This document shows, in pieces, positions 8,742 through 16,422 of a stretch of 43,524 bases of DNA (positions are counted from its first letter, which is position 1; each line of letters opens with the position of its first letter). The stretch lies in assembly GCF_934617235.1 (NCBI RefSeq), contig NZ_CAKTTZ010000018.1, positions 1 through 43,524 on the forward strand, in the 5' to 3' direction. Source of the stretch: an uncultured Ellagibacter sp. (GTDB taxonomy: Bacteria > Actinomycetota > Coriobacteriia > Coriobacteriales > Eggerthellaceae). A program made the translations under genes and the position numbers. A model generated the notes under the pieces. The model did no database searches. It had not been told where the DNA came from and saw nothing but the letters and a program-made list of their open reading frames with translations.

Positions 8742-10022
8742 ATGGCAGAGGAAATCATCGTTGCGGGCAATGGCGTGCTGAAGGGGGACGTTCGCATTTC
8801 CGGCGCGAAGAATTCGGCGCTGAAGCTAATTGCCGCCTCGATTCTCGGACGGGGCAAAACGGTGCTCCACAATGTGCCGCGCATTTCCGATATCGAGATC
8901 ATGTCCGAGGTTCTCATGCACCTCGGTGCTACGGTCGAGCGCGGCGCGGACCACTCGCTCTCCATCGACACCTCCACGGTCGACAAATATGAGGCTCCTT
9001 ATAAGCTTGTTTCGAAGATGCGCGCGAGCATCTCGGTTCTCGGCCCGCTCATCGGGCGCTTTGGCGAGGCTCGCGTCGCTATGCCAGGCGGCTGCCAAAT
9101 CGGCGCCCGCAAGATCGACATGCATCTTGTCGGGCTCGAGGCGCTGGGCGTGCATTTCGACAATGCCCACGGCGTCCTTCACGCGACGACGCCGAACGGC
9201 CTTCATGGCGCCCATGTCATGCTCGAGTTCCCAAGCGTCGGCGCAACGGAGAACACGCTCATGGCTGCCGTCGTGGCGAATGGCACGACCTTCATCGAGA
9301 ACGCGGCGCGCGAGCCCGAAATCGTCGATTTGGCGAATATGCTCTCGAGCATGGGCGCCCATATCGAGGGGGCGGGCAGTTCCACCATCGAAGTGCACGG
9401 CGTCTCGCTTGACGACACGGGTCCCTGCGAGCATACCACCGTGGGTGATCGTATCGAGGCGGGGACGTTCCTCGTCGGCGGCGCGCTCACCGGGGGGCCT
9501 GTCACGGTTCACGGAATCGACCCCTCGTATCTCCGGATGGCGCTCATGAAGCTCGAGACCATGGGGTGCACGATTTCTACCACCGAGGACTCCATCACCG
9601 TCGCGCGCACTGAGCCCCTTCGCGCCGTCGATATCCAAACGCTTCCGCATCCGGGTTTTCCGACCGACCTTCAGGCGCAGTTCATGCTGCTGGCGTCGCT
9701 TGCCGAGGGCCCTTCGGTCATTACGGAAAATGTGTTCGAGAACCGCTTCATGTTCGCGGCTGAACTCTCGCGCATGGGGGCCGACATCACCATTGAAGAT
9801 CACCATGCGCTCGTTCGAGGCGTGGGCCTTCTCCAGGGTGCTCCCGTGAAGGCGACTGACCTTCGCGCTGGCGCAGCCCTCGTGCTTGCTGGCATCGTCG
9901 CCGAAGGCGAGACGCGCGTGAGCCATATCTACCATATCGACCGAGGCTACGAGGACTACGTTGGCAAGCTGCGCGGGCTTGGCGCGGAGGTCTCTCGTAT
10001 CGACGTCGACGAGAATATGTAG
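8742..10022 (+). CDS. murA: UDP-N-acetylglucosamine 1-carboxyvinyltransferase MurA
   Basis: The 426-residue first committed enzyme of peptidoglycan synthesis. It transfers enolpyruvate from PEP to UDP-GlcNAc in the cytoplasm and is the target of fosfomycin. Lys23 in SGAKNSALKL and the catalytic cysteine Cys118 in MPGGCQIGARKIDMH are present, so a fosfomycin-sensitive Cys-type loop is expected. Family motifs TDLQAQFM and ENRFMF are intact. The next gene, an LCP-like envelope protein, starts 12 bases later, so the two are likely co-transcribed in a cell-wall operon. Confidence 0.96.
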   Translation: MAEEIIVAGNGVLKGDVRISGAKNSALKLIAASILGRGKTVLHNVPRISDIEIMSEVLMHLGATVERGADHSLSIDTSTVDKYEAPYKLVSKMRASISVLGPLIGRFGEARVAMPGGCQIGARKIDMHLVGLEALGVHFDNAHGVLHATTPNGLHGAHVMLEFPSVGATENTLMAAVVANGTTFIENAAREPEIVDLANMLSSMGAHIEGAGSSTIEVHGVSLDDTGPCEHTTVGDRIEAGTFLVGGALTGGPVTVHGIDPSYLRMALMKLETMGCTISTTEDSITVARTEPLRAVDIQTLPHPGFPTDLQAQFMLLASLAEGPSVITENVFENRFMFAAELSRMGADITIEDHHALVRGVGLLQGAPVKATDLRAGAALVLAGIVAEGETRVSHIYHIDRGYEDYVGKLRGLGAEVSRIDVDENM

Positions 10023-10034
10023 GCGCCTCGCGAG

Positions 10035-11537
10035 ATGTTCAAGAAGAAGAAAGGCTTCTCCGCCTCACAGTCGAAGCATACCTCTTGGAAGATGACGTCT
10101 CACACCATCGGCACGCATGTGGCGAAGGGCGGCGCTCCGCGTCATTCGCGGGGGATGAACGCCTCATCGGTCGGCTTCTCGAGCGATCGTAAAAAGCGTC
10201 GGGCAGCGCGTGGCATCGTCGATCATGTCACCCCCCAAACCGCTTCGGGAGAGAACTATCGCGCCTATTCCCGCCGCGTGAACAAGCGCGGATACATCCA
10301 GAGCGCCCAACGGAAAAGCGGGATGCGCCGCGCAGCGGTGGGCGTCATCTCGGTGATCGTCATCATCGCGGTCGCTGTTGCGGTGGGCACCACGGTTTAC
10401 TTCAACGCGTCGAACTCGAAGTTGTCGCTGCAGAAGTCGAACGCGAGCAGCGCGCTTGTCGCTGCCAAAGAGGGGTCTCCCTACTACGTGCTCGCTGCGG
10501 CGAACCTCGGTTCCCCCAAAGGGGGCTCCGATGCGTCGAACGAGGCATATATCCTCGCGCGCGTCGACGAAGCTGCGCGCACGCTCACCCTCGTGTCGAT
10601 TCCCGGCAATCTTGCCGTGAGCCTTTCGGATGGCAAGACCCATCCGCTCTACGATGCCTACGGGATCGGCGGCGACGAGGCGCTCGTGAAGGCCGTCTCC
10701 TCCTTTGCAGGTGTGGATATTTCCCATCTCGTGAAAACGGACGAAGAGGGCATACGCTCGCTCGTCGATCTGGTGGGCGGCATCGGCATGAGTCTTCCCG
10801 CATCCGTCGACGATCCGTATGCGGGCAGCATCTACCTCGAGGCGGGGGAGCAGGTGCTCGATGCGGACAGCTCGCTCGTGGCGCTTCGTGCGAGCAATTA
10901 CTCGAATGCCGCGCAGACGCAGGCCTCGGTGCGTACGGCTTTCGCCCATGCGATGGCGCTGCGCCTTCTCGAGGCGGGCGGACTCGATTTTGCCAGCGAG
11001 CTTGACGGCATCGCGGGCAACGTGAGGACCGACTTGTCGTCTTCGCAGGTGATCGACTTGGCGAACGCGTTTCGCCCCCTCGGCGAGGCGACGGTCTATT
11101 CGGCGTACGTGCCGGGAAGCGAAAGCGAGCAAGACGGCGTGAGCCTGTTCAAGGCGTCGGATTCCCAGTGGAAGAAGGTTATGGAAAACGTCGAGGCCGG
11201 GGCCGATCCGAATGCTGCCGAAGAGGTGGAAACGGTGAGCGATCCTACGGGTATCAAGGTCGAGATTCGCAACGGCGGTGGCATCACCGGTGTTGGCGCG
11301 AAGATGGGCGAGATCCTCGGGAATGCGGGATTCACCATCGGCACCATCGGGAACGTCACTGATGCCGGCGTTTACAACGAGACGCTTGTCATCTATCGCG
11401 ATGCGGCATATGAGGCGGCGGCGAACACCATCGTGAAGACGATCGATGGCGGCCGCGTCGTCAACGGCGGGGACTATTACACTTTCGACGCGAACGTGCT
11501 CGTGGTGGTTGGCAAGGATTGGCAGCCGATTCAATAG
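10035..11537 (+). CDS. LytR-CpsA-Psr (LCP)-like membrane protein with LytR_C domain, degenerate active site
   Basis: 500 residues: a basic cytoplasmic N-terminus of about 97 residues, a membrane segment near 98-125, an extracellular LCP-type domain at about 150-320, and a LytR_C domain at about 410-500 (VEIRNGGGITGVGAKMGEIL). LCP proteins attach glycopolymers to peptidoglycan. Here the catalytic positions look lost. The usual SIPRD reads SIPGN, the KINxAY lysine region reads HPLYDAY, and the Arg-rich RxRH..R..RQ segment reads RASNYSNAAQTQASVR. It is therefore probably a non-catalytic, structural or regulatory LCP relative. It lies 12 bases after murA, consistent with an envelope role. Confidence 0.8.
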   Translation: MFKKKKGFSASQSKHTSWKMTSHTIGTHVAKGGAPRHSRGMNASSVGFSSDRKKRRAARGIVDHVTPQTASGENYRAYSRRVNKRGYIQSAQRKSGMRRAAVGVISVIVIIAVAVAVGTTVYFNASNSKLSLQKSNASSALVAAKEGSPYYVLAAANLGSPKGGSDASNEAYILARVDEAARTLTLVSIPGNLAVSLSDGKTHPLYDAYGIGGDEALVKAVSSFAGVDISHLVKTDEEGIRSLVDLVGGIGMSLPASVDDPYAGSIYLEAGEQVLDADSSLVALRASNYSNAAQTQASVRTAFAHAMALRLLEAGGLDFASELDGIAGNVRTDLSSSQVIDLANAFRPLGEATVYSAYVPGSESEQDGVSLFKASDSQWKKVMENVEAGADPNAAEEVETVSDPTGIKVEIRNGGGITGVGAKMGEILGNAGFTIGTIGNVTDAGVYNETLVIYRDAAYEAAANTIVKTIDGGRVVNGGDYYTFDANVLVVVGKDWQPIQ

Positions 11538-11578
11538 CGCCAACCCGTATTGTTCCTGCGCTTCGCCTGTGCGCGGCG

Positions 11579-11607
11579 TTGAGCGCGGCGGCTTGTGGTA
11601 GTATTAC
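11579..11607 (+). promoter_or_regulatory. Putative promoter of the NifU-like gene
   Basis: TTGAGC (11579-11584), 17 bases, TATTAC (11602-11607), about 40 bases before the start codon. Confidence 0.4.
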
Positions 11608-11645
11608 GAACCAAGAGAAACTTCAGTACTCGAAAAGGAGCAACG

Positions 11646-11885
11646 ATGGTTGAGAAGACTGATGTGGCCGCGGTTTTGGAGCTTATCCGACCGAGTCTTC
11701 AGGCGGACGGCGGCGATGTGAAGCTCATCGACGTCAGCGAAGACGGCATCGTCACGGTGGAACTTCAGGGCGCATGCAAGGGCTGCCCGATGTCGGAGAT
11801 GACGCTTGCCAACGGCGTCGAGCGCATCCTGAAGGAGCGCGTGCCGGGCGTCGTGCGCGTTGTTCCGCACCACGATGAATACTAG
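11646..11885 (+). CDS. NifU C-terminal-domain iron-sulfur scaffold protein
   Basis: A 79-residue NifU-like protein with the thioredoxin-like Nfu fold and the cluster-binding CxxC (GACKGCPMSEMTL). It is expected to bind or deliver an Fe-S cluster in the cytoplasm. The open frame runs further upstream, but ATG 11646 follows AAAAGGAG at 11633-11640 and gives the normal family length. Clients are plentiful in this window: class I fumarase and several radical SAM proteins. Confidence 0.9.
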   Translation: MVEKTDVAAVLELIRPSLQADGGDVKLIDVSEDGIVTVELQGACKGCPMSEMTLANGVERILKERVPGVVRVVPHHDEY

Positions 11886-11907
11886 TAAGCCTTTGGCGTA
11901 AGGTGCG

Positions 11908-11938
11908 AGAAGGGCGGGGATTTCCCGCCCTTCTCTTT
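11908..11938 (+). terminator. Rho-independent terminator after the NifU-like gene
   Basis: AGAAGGGCGGG (11908-11918) pairs perfectly with CCCGCCCTTCT (11924-11934), followed by CTTTG. The U-tract is short but the stem is strong. Confidence 0.75.
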
Positions 11939-12021
11939 GTTTCGGGGAGGCTGTTTGGGTTGAGGGTGTGTATTTCCAGACAGCCACCTCGAACGACATG
12001 GGCTTAAAGAAGGAGGAGAAG

Positions 12022-12312
12022 GTGTCTCACTGCTGGGAAATGCGAGGCTGCGACGATGAGATGCAGAGCCGCTGCCCTCACAACACGCCGGGCGAGCCGT
12101 GCCCGGCAGATTGCCACTACGCTGCATGTCATCGTCCGACACACGAGGTTTGTGACGACTTCGAGTTGCTGCTCAACCCCGATTTGGGCTACGACGCGGC
12201 GGTGAAGGAAGTGTGCCATTTCTGCACGTTCTTCCTGACGCACGGACCCACTATCGAGGAATACCCGCGTCAAGAGCGCAAGCTTGGCGCGCGCAATCGA
12301 TTCATCCTTTAG
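12022..12312 (+). CDS. Small cysteine-rich protein, function unknown
   Basis: About 96 residues with nine cysteines. It begins near HCWEMRGC, followed by CPHNTPGEPCPADCHYAAC and a C-terminal CHFC. The spacing suggests zinc or Fe-S binding. The CWE opening resembles small CW-motif proteins of anaerobes, but I cannot name the family firmly. The frame extends upstream to about 11968. GTG 12022 is preferred because AAGGAGGAG lies directly before it; ATG 11998 is the alternative. There is no membrane segment. It sits after the NifU-like gene, behind a terminator. Confidence 0.6.
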   Translation: MSHCWEMRGCDDEMQSRCPHNTPGEPCPADCHYAACHRPTHEVCDDFELLLNPDLGYDAAVKEVCHFCTFFLTHGPTIEEYPRQERKLGARNRFIL

Positions 12313-12379
12313 GAGGCCTTGGCCCCAAACACTGTTACAATGAATCGAGACGACCGACTGTGATGAGGAGGCGAGAGCC

Positions 12380-12598
12380 ATGGTTCAAGCGCTGAGCTGC
12401 CCCACGTGCGGGCAAAGCGATCTGGACGTATGCCGCTACGACTCCATGATGGTCCTTCGCAGCGACGTTGCGCTGTTCGCGGTCACGTGCCCCCGATGCG
12501 GGGCTAGCGTTTCATCGGTCCAAACGATTCCTTTGGCCTTGCGCGAGGAAGTCCGCTTCGCAGCCATCGAGGTGGGCGCTGGAATGGGAAGGGACTAG
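12380..12598 (+). CDS. Small zinc-ribbon protein, function unknown
   Basis: 72 residues with two CxxC pairs (SCPTCGQ at about 7-10 and TCPRCGA at about 36-39), the arrangement of a zinc ribbon. ATG 12380 follows GAGGAGGCGAG. The stop is immediately before lgt (start 4 bases later), so it is probably translated together with lgt. No function can be inferred beyond metal binding. An extended -10-like TGTTACAAT lies just upstream (12333-12341). Confidence 0.65.
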   Translation: MVQALSCPTCGQSDLDVCRYDSMMVLRSDVALFAVTCPRCGASVSSVQTIPLALREEVRFAAIEVGAGMGRD

Positions 12599-12602
12599 CT
12601 CC

Positions 12603-13436
12603 TTGCTCAACGAGATCTATCAAAGCCTTGACCCGATCGCATTCTCGGTCGGGCCTTTTTCTGTACGCTGGTACGGCATCGCCTACGTGCTCGGATTCAT
12701 CTGCGCTGCCCTTGTGCTTATGAGCACGGCGAAGCGCTGGCGGGTGCGGGTCGACTCGGATGCGCTCATCACCATCATGCTGTGCGTGGTCGTGGGCGTC
12801 ATCGTGGGCGGGCGTCTGGGATACGTCTTGTTCTACGGGGATGGCTACTACCTGCAGCATCCCGCCGACATCTTTGCGCTATCGAAAGGTGGTATGAGCT
12901 TCCACGGCGGGCTCGTCGGTGCGTTGCTCTCGGGAGTCGTCGCCGCTCATTTCACGCACATCCCCTATCTCACGCTGGCCGACCTCGGTTGCATCGGGGC
13001 GCCTATCGGGCTGTTTTTCGGTCGATGCGCCAACTTCGTGAACGGCGAGCTGTGGGGTGCGCCGACCGATGCCGCATGGGGCGTCGTGTTCGGCGGGCAG
13101 GCGGGAATGATGCCCCGTCATCCCTCGCAGCTCTACGAGGCGGTGCTTGAGGGCATCGTCATCTTCCTTGTGCTGTTCGCGCTCTCGCGTAAGCGTCCGC
13201 CGCGCGCTCAGGGAACCTTCCTTGGCGTGTTCCTCATCATGTACGGGTGCTTCCGCTTCGTTATTGAGTTTGTGCGCGAGCCTGACGTGCAGCTCGGGTA
13301 TCTGTGGGGCGGCTGGCTTACGATGGGGCAGGTTCTCTCGACTCCGCTCATTGCGATAGGCATTGGTGTGCTGCTTTATGCGCTTATTGCGAAGAAGTCT
13401 CAACAAGGACTTCCAGAATTGAAACAAAGCGAGTAA
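12603..13436 (+). CDS. lgt: Prolipoprotein diacylglyceryl transferase
   Basis: A 277-residue multi-pass membrane enzyme that adds diacylglycerol to the lipobox cysteine of prelipoproteins. Family motifs are present: GGRLGYVLFY, GGMSFHGGL, the Lgt signature GRCANFVNGELWG, and PRHPSQLYEA. The open frame extends to 12468, but that part overlaps the preceding zinc-ribbon gene. TTG 12603 has AAGGGA at a good distance and gives a typical N-terminus (LNEIYQSLDPIAFSVG). A likely substrate in this window is the lipoprotein at 40444. Confidence 0.93.
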   Translation: MLNEIYQSLDPIAFSVGPFSVRWYGIAYVLGFICAALVLMSTAKRWRVRVDSDALITIMLCVVVGVIVGGRLGYVLFYGDGYYLQHPADIFALSKGGMSFHGGLVGALLSGVVAAHFTHIPYLTLADLGCIGAPIGLFFGRCANFVNGELWGAPTDAAWGVVFGGQAGMMPRHPSQLYEAVLEGIVIFLVLFALSRKRPPRAQGTFLGVFLIMYGCFRFVIEFVREPDVQLGYLWGGWLTMGQVLSTPLIAIGIGVLLYALIAKKSQQGLPELKQSE

Positions 13437-13542
13437 CATATTCCGCAGGGCAAGGCGATGATGTGAGAGGAGCCTTGTTTCCAGTAGTCGCGTGCTTCTC
13501 GGTAAGGGACGCGCGGGTATACAGACGAGAAAGGGATACGTT

Positions 13543-13923
13543 ATGGACGTCACGTTCTATAAATGCAACCACTGCGGCAATATTGCCGTGAAGCCCTTCG
13601 ACAAGAAGGTTCCGCTTTCCTGCTGCGGTGAGAAGATGACCGAACTGGTCGCGAACTCCACCGATGCGGCGGTTGAGAAGCACGTTCCCGTCGTAAGCGT
13701 TTCGGGGGATGCCGTTCACGTCGAGGTTGGCAGCGTGGCCCATCCGATGACCGATGAGCATCTCATCGCGTTCGTTTGCCTGGTGACCGAGAAGGGCTAT
13801 CAGATCGCGGAGCTGACGAGCGCCGATAAGCCGGAAGCCGACTTCGCCGTCGCCGACGGCGATCGCGCGATCAAGGTCTACGAGTACTGCAACTTGCACG
13901 GTCTGTGGGTCGCTGAGGTGTAG
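13543..13923 (+). CDS. dfx: Superoxide reductase (desulfoferrodoxin)
   Basis: A 126-residue two-domain superoxide reductase. It reduces superoxide to peroxide without forming oxygen, typical of anaerobes. The N-terminal desulforedoxin-like iron site is CNHC at about 8-11 with the CC pair in PLSCCGEKM. The C-terminal catalytic iron site has the His ligands in EKHVP, VAHPM and DEHL plus the CNLHGLW Cys/His pair. ATG 13543 follows GAAAGGGA. A strong terminator lies 70 bases downstream. Confidence 0.92.
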   Translation: MDVTFYKCNHCGNIAVKPFDKKVPLSCCGEKMTELVANSTDAAVEKHVPVVSVSGDAVHVEVGSVAHPMTDEHLIAFVCLVTEKGYQIAELTSADKPEADFAVADGDRAIKVYEYCNLHGLWVAEV

Positions 13924-13993
13924 CAATCGGGGGAGCGCCGAGGTGTGTCCATTGCTTGCGGTCGCAAGACTGAGGTGGGTGCTTGACTTTTGT

Positions 13994-14029
13994 ACGGGCG
14001 GTGAATCGATGGGATTCACCGCCCGTTTT
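13994..14029 (+). terminator. Rho-independent terminator after the superoxide reductase gene
   Basis: A perfect 14-bp stem (13994-14007 with 14013-14026), core ACGGGCGGTGAATC, ending in TTTT. Confidence 0.92.
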
Positions 14030-14032
14030 ATA

Positions 14033-14060
14033 TTGCAATGCCAATGCACTGTGGTATCAT
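14033..14060 (+). promoter_or_regulatory. Promoter of the L31 gene
   Basis: TTGCAA (14033-14038), 16 bases, TATCAT (14055-14060), directly after the preceding terminator and about 55 bases before the start codon. Confidence 0.55.
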
Positions 14061-14115
14061 AAACAAGCTTGTCTCGCCTTGGTCGGAAACCAAGGCATGG
14101 TAAAGGAGAACCAAC

Positions 14116-14583
14116 ATGAAGCAAGGAATCCATCCGGATTACGTCGAGTGCACCGTCAAGTGCACGTGCGGCAACACGTTCACGACTCGCTCCACCAAGT
14201 CTGAGCTGCGCGTTGACATCTGCAACGCCTGCCACCCGTTCTTCACGGGCCAGCAGAAGTTCATCGACACCGGCGGACGCGTCCAGCGCTTTGCCGACAA
14301 GTTCGGCTCCGCGAAGGACATGGTTGCCGAGCGCGAGGCTGCCAAGAAGGCCAAGCGTGCTGCAGCCGTCGCCGAGGCAGAGGCCGCCAAGAAGGCCGAG
14401 CGCGAGAAGAAGGCTGCCGAGAAGGCCAAGCGTGCTGAAGAGTACGCCAAGAAGGCTGAAGAGGAAGCTGCCCGCGCTGCCGAGGCTGCTGCTACCGCCG
14501 AGGCTGAAGGCTCCGCAGAAGAGGCTGCCGCCGACGCTGAGGCAGAGGCCGCTCTCGAGGTCGAGGCTCCCGCAGCCGAATAG
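14116..14583 (+). CDS. rpmE: 50S ribosomal protein L31 with long charged C-terminal extension
   Basis: The first ~70 residues are a zinc-type L31 with the usual Cys set (C16, C18, C37, C40) and the motif HPFFTGQQKFIDTGGRVQRF. L31 bridges the subunits near the central protuberance. The normal family length is about 70 residues, but this frame continues to 155. The extension is almost purely Ala/Glu/Lys, predicted helical or coiled-coil, turning acidic at the end. AAAGGAG lies before ATG 14116. Codon use looks continuous with the L31 part and there is one clean stop, so the extension looks real rather than a missed stop. Confidence 0.93.
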   Translation: MKQGIHPDYVECTVKCTCGNTFTTRSTKSELRVDICNACHPFFTGQQKFIDTGGRVQRFADKFGSAKDMVAEREAAKKAKRAAAVAEAEAAKKAEREKKAAEKAKRAEEYAKKAEEEAARAAEAAATAEAEGSAEEAAADAEAEAALEVEAPAAE

Positions 14584-14603
14584 CTTTTCCTCTGGGAAAA
14601 AGC

Positions 14604-14640
14604 AAGGCCGAACAGCTTTTTGTGCTGTTCGGCCTTTTTC
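14604..14640 (+). terminator. Rho-independent terminator after rpmE
   Basis: AGGCCGAACAGC (14605-14616) pairs perfectly with GCTGTTCGGCCT (14624-14635), followed by TTTTTC. Confidence 0.92.
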
Positions 14641-14669
14641 TTTTTCCGAGAGATGGGGGCCCGACGCTT

Positions 14670-14753
14670 GACCAGACCGCGGGCGTACGGGAGAGCCCCC
14701 GAGAAGGAGCCGAGCGCCGTTCAGAGTGAGCGACCAGGCCGCGGGCGCACGGG
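14670..14753. repeat. Imperfect 22-base direct repeat in intergenic DNA
   Basis: Positions 14670-14691 and 14732-14753 match at 20 of 22 bases (shared core GACCAG.CCGCGGGCG.ACGGG). The rest of 14646-14833, between the rpmE terminator and the end of the Mop gene, holds no gene I can support. Confidence 0.5.
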
Positions 14754-14833
14754 CAAGCCGGGAGCCCGCGCACATGTGCCGAACCGCAAAAGGCGCGGGA
14801 CGTGACTCCGGCAGCGCGGACGAACTGCCAGCG

Positions 14834-15259
14834 TTAATCGACGCCGATCATGAGGTCGGTAGACTTCACGATGGCAATCGCCTTGTTGCCGACTTCCAGA
14901 CCGAGCTCTCCGATCATGTCGTTGAAGACCGAACCGGTGATGACGTTGCCGTCAGGCAGCGTGAGGGATACGCGCCCGTCCGTTTTCCCCGGGCGAACCG
15001 TGGTCACGGTGCCGACGAGCTGGTTTCGGGCTGACAGGTTGTCGACGGGCTCGTCTCCGCGCGCGAACATGACGTGGCTCGCCTTTATGACGGCGTATGC
15101 CGGCATGCCTTTTTCGAGGCCAAGATCGCGAATAGCCTCCATGGTGATGACGGAGGTGAGGGGCGTCTCGCCGACGGTGATCGAGACGATTCCGCTCACG
15201 GCTCCGATTTCGATGTCGGTGATCGTGCCCTTCAAGACGTTTCGAGCTGATATACGCAT
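14834..15259 (-). CDS. Tandem-Mop (TOBE) molybdate-binding protein
   Basis: 141 residues made of two molbindin (Mop/TOBE) domains in tandem. The first starts RISARNVLKGTI (1-67) and the second LSARNQLVGTV (about 75-141). Each has the usual ending in which a hydrophobic strand leads to an I/V-K-A/S-x-x-V/L-M motif (IKASHVMF, VKSTDLMIG). Such proteins bind molybdate or tungstate in the cytoplasm and serve as storage or sensing modules. No ModE-type DNA-binding domain is present. The gene lies 105 bases downstream of a methyltransferase gene on the same strand and may share its transcript. Confidence 0.85.
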   Translation of the reverse strand: MRISARNVLKGTITDIEIGAVSGIVSITVGETPLTSVITMEAIRDLGLEKGMPAYAVIKASHVMFARGDEPVDNLSARNQLVGTVTTVRPGKTDGRVSLTLPDGNVITGSVFNDMIGELGLEVGNKAIAIVKSTDLMIGVD

Positions 15260-15364
15260 GGTTCCCCGTTCGCTGTTCTTATCGGATACACCCCTCGTGG
15301 GGGATTGTCATCTACCAAGTATAAGCAATGCCCTTCAAGCGCACAACCGCGCCTGCCTAGCAGC

Positions 15365-16258
15365 CTAATCGACGTTCCAGGCGATAAAAGCCCAGGTGAT
15401 AGTTCTTGGCTTAAGAAGTCGCAGCGCACCTTGAGCAGCACCCTTCTCGCCGGGAGTGCCTGCGTTCTCGTTCTCGACGATCTGCGTTCGAAGCCAGGGT
15501 TCGAGCTTCGCGAGCGCGACTTGTGTGCGCATTTCAGGTAGGTAGATGCATGCCTTGCGCACCATGTCGTCGTATTTGCGCAGTGCCTCGTCGAAGGAAT
15601 CGAACGTATCGACCCGCGTGCTTTTGATGTAGGACAGCTCGGGTTCGAAGCCCAGGCCCGAGAGGATGTTCACGGCGTAGAGGTGATCGCGTCCGACGCG
15701 CGAAGCGAGGCCGAGCGCCTCGATTACGTTGTCGTCGGTGCGCGGTGAGGCGCCGGTGGGCAGGGTGATGCAGACGCGGCGACGGGCGACCTGGGTGAGC
15801 TTTAAGAGCGCTGCCCGCATATCGTCGACGGCGATCGAGCGCGATGCGGTGCACACGTCGTGGGACTTCGGGGCGATCCCGTGCTCCTGCCAGTCGTCTT
15901 CCCACCTCATCTGCTCGCAATGGACGCTGGTAATGCCACGAGTCTCAAGCGCGTCGCGAAGAATCGAAAGCATCCCTTCCGAGAAGTCGGCGGCGGTGAC
16001 GGCGTGCCCCGCTTCTCCGAGCGGCAAAGCGAGCGCGCCCGTTCCGCAACCCATGTCGAATACGCTTTCTTCGGGGGCGATTCCCGCGCGCTCGAGAAAT
16101 GCGGTAACGTAGGGGTTGGGGTAGTCTTTTGAAGTGAAGGTTTTCGCGCGTTCGTTCCAGTAAGATGCGTCGTCGTTGTGGCGGCGTGCTTTCTGCAGCT
16201 GCATCCACTCCTTGTTCCAATCCGTGGTGGTGAGCAGGGGCGTGAAATTCTCTGTCAT
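15365..16258 (-). CDS. SAM-dependent methyltransferase, substrate unknown
   Basis: A 297-residue class I methyltransferase. Motif I is FDMGCGTGALALPLGE at about 66-81, followed by an acidic residue at the end of strand 2 (TAADFSEGML). The N-terminal part (NKEWMQLQKARR, YWNERAKTF) is typical of small-molecule methyltransferases of anaerobes. The substrate cannot be read from sequence. The downstream molbindin gene on the same strand hints at metal or cofactor metabolism, but this is weak. It starts at ATG 16258, divergent from thyX. Confidence 0.75.
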   Translation of the reverse strand: MTENFTPLLTTTDWNKEWMQLQKARRHNDDASYWNERAKTFTSKDYPNPYVTAFLERAGIAPEESVFDMGCGTGALALPLGEAGHAVTAADFSEGMLSILRDALETRGITSVHCEQMRWEDDWQEHGIAPKSHDVCTASRSIAVDDMRAALLKLTQVARRRVCITLPTGASPRTDDNVIEALGLASRVGRDHLYAVNILSGLGFEPELSYIKSTRVDTFDSFDEALRKYDDMVRKACIYLPEMRTQVALAKLEPWLRTQIVENENAGTPGEKGAAQGALRLLKPRTITWAFIAWNVD

Positions 16259-16422
16259 GTGAAGCTGCCTTTCTCGATGAGTTTTTCGCGTTGGAGCGAA
16301 TCGGCCGCGCCGCTTTGCGGGTGTTTGCCTATCATATTAGCGGACAATGACCGATGGTGGTTGGACAAGGGCCAAGATGGGCCATCTTCTGCCATTGGAG
16401 ACTGGAAATGAGGGGGTATCCC

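Noticed and set aside
12468..12602. N-terminal extension of lgt
   Set aside because: Lies in another frame of the zinc-ribbon gene; family similarity begins at TTG 12603.
13384..14775. Minus-strand frame opposite the superoxide reductase and L31 genes
   Set aside because: Spans two unrelated genes, a terminator and a promoter; Gly/Leu/Ser low-complexity.
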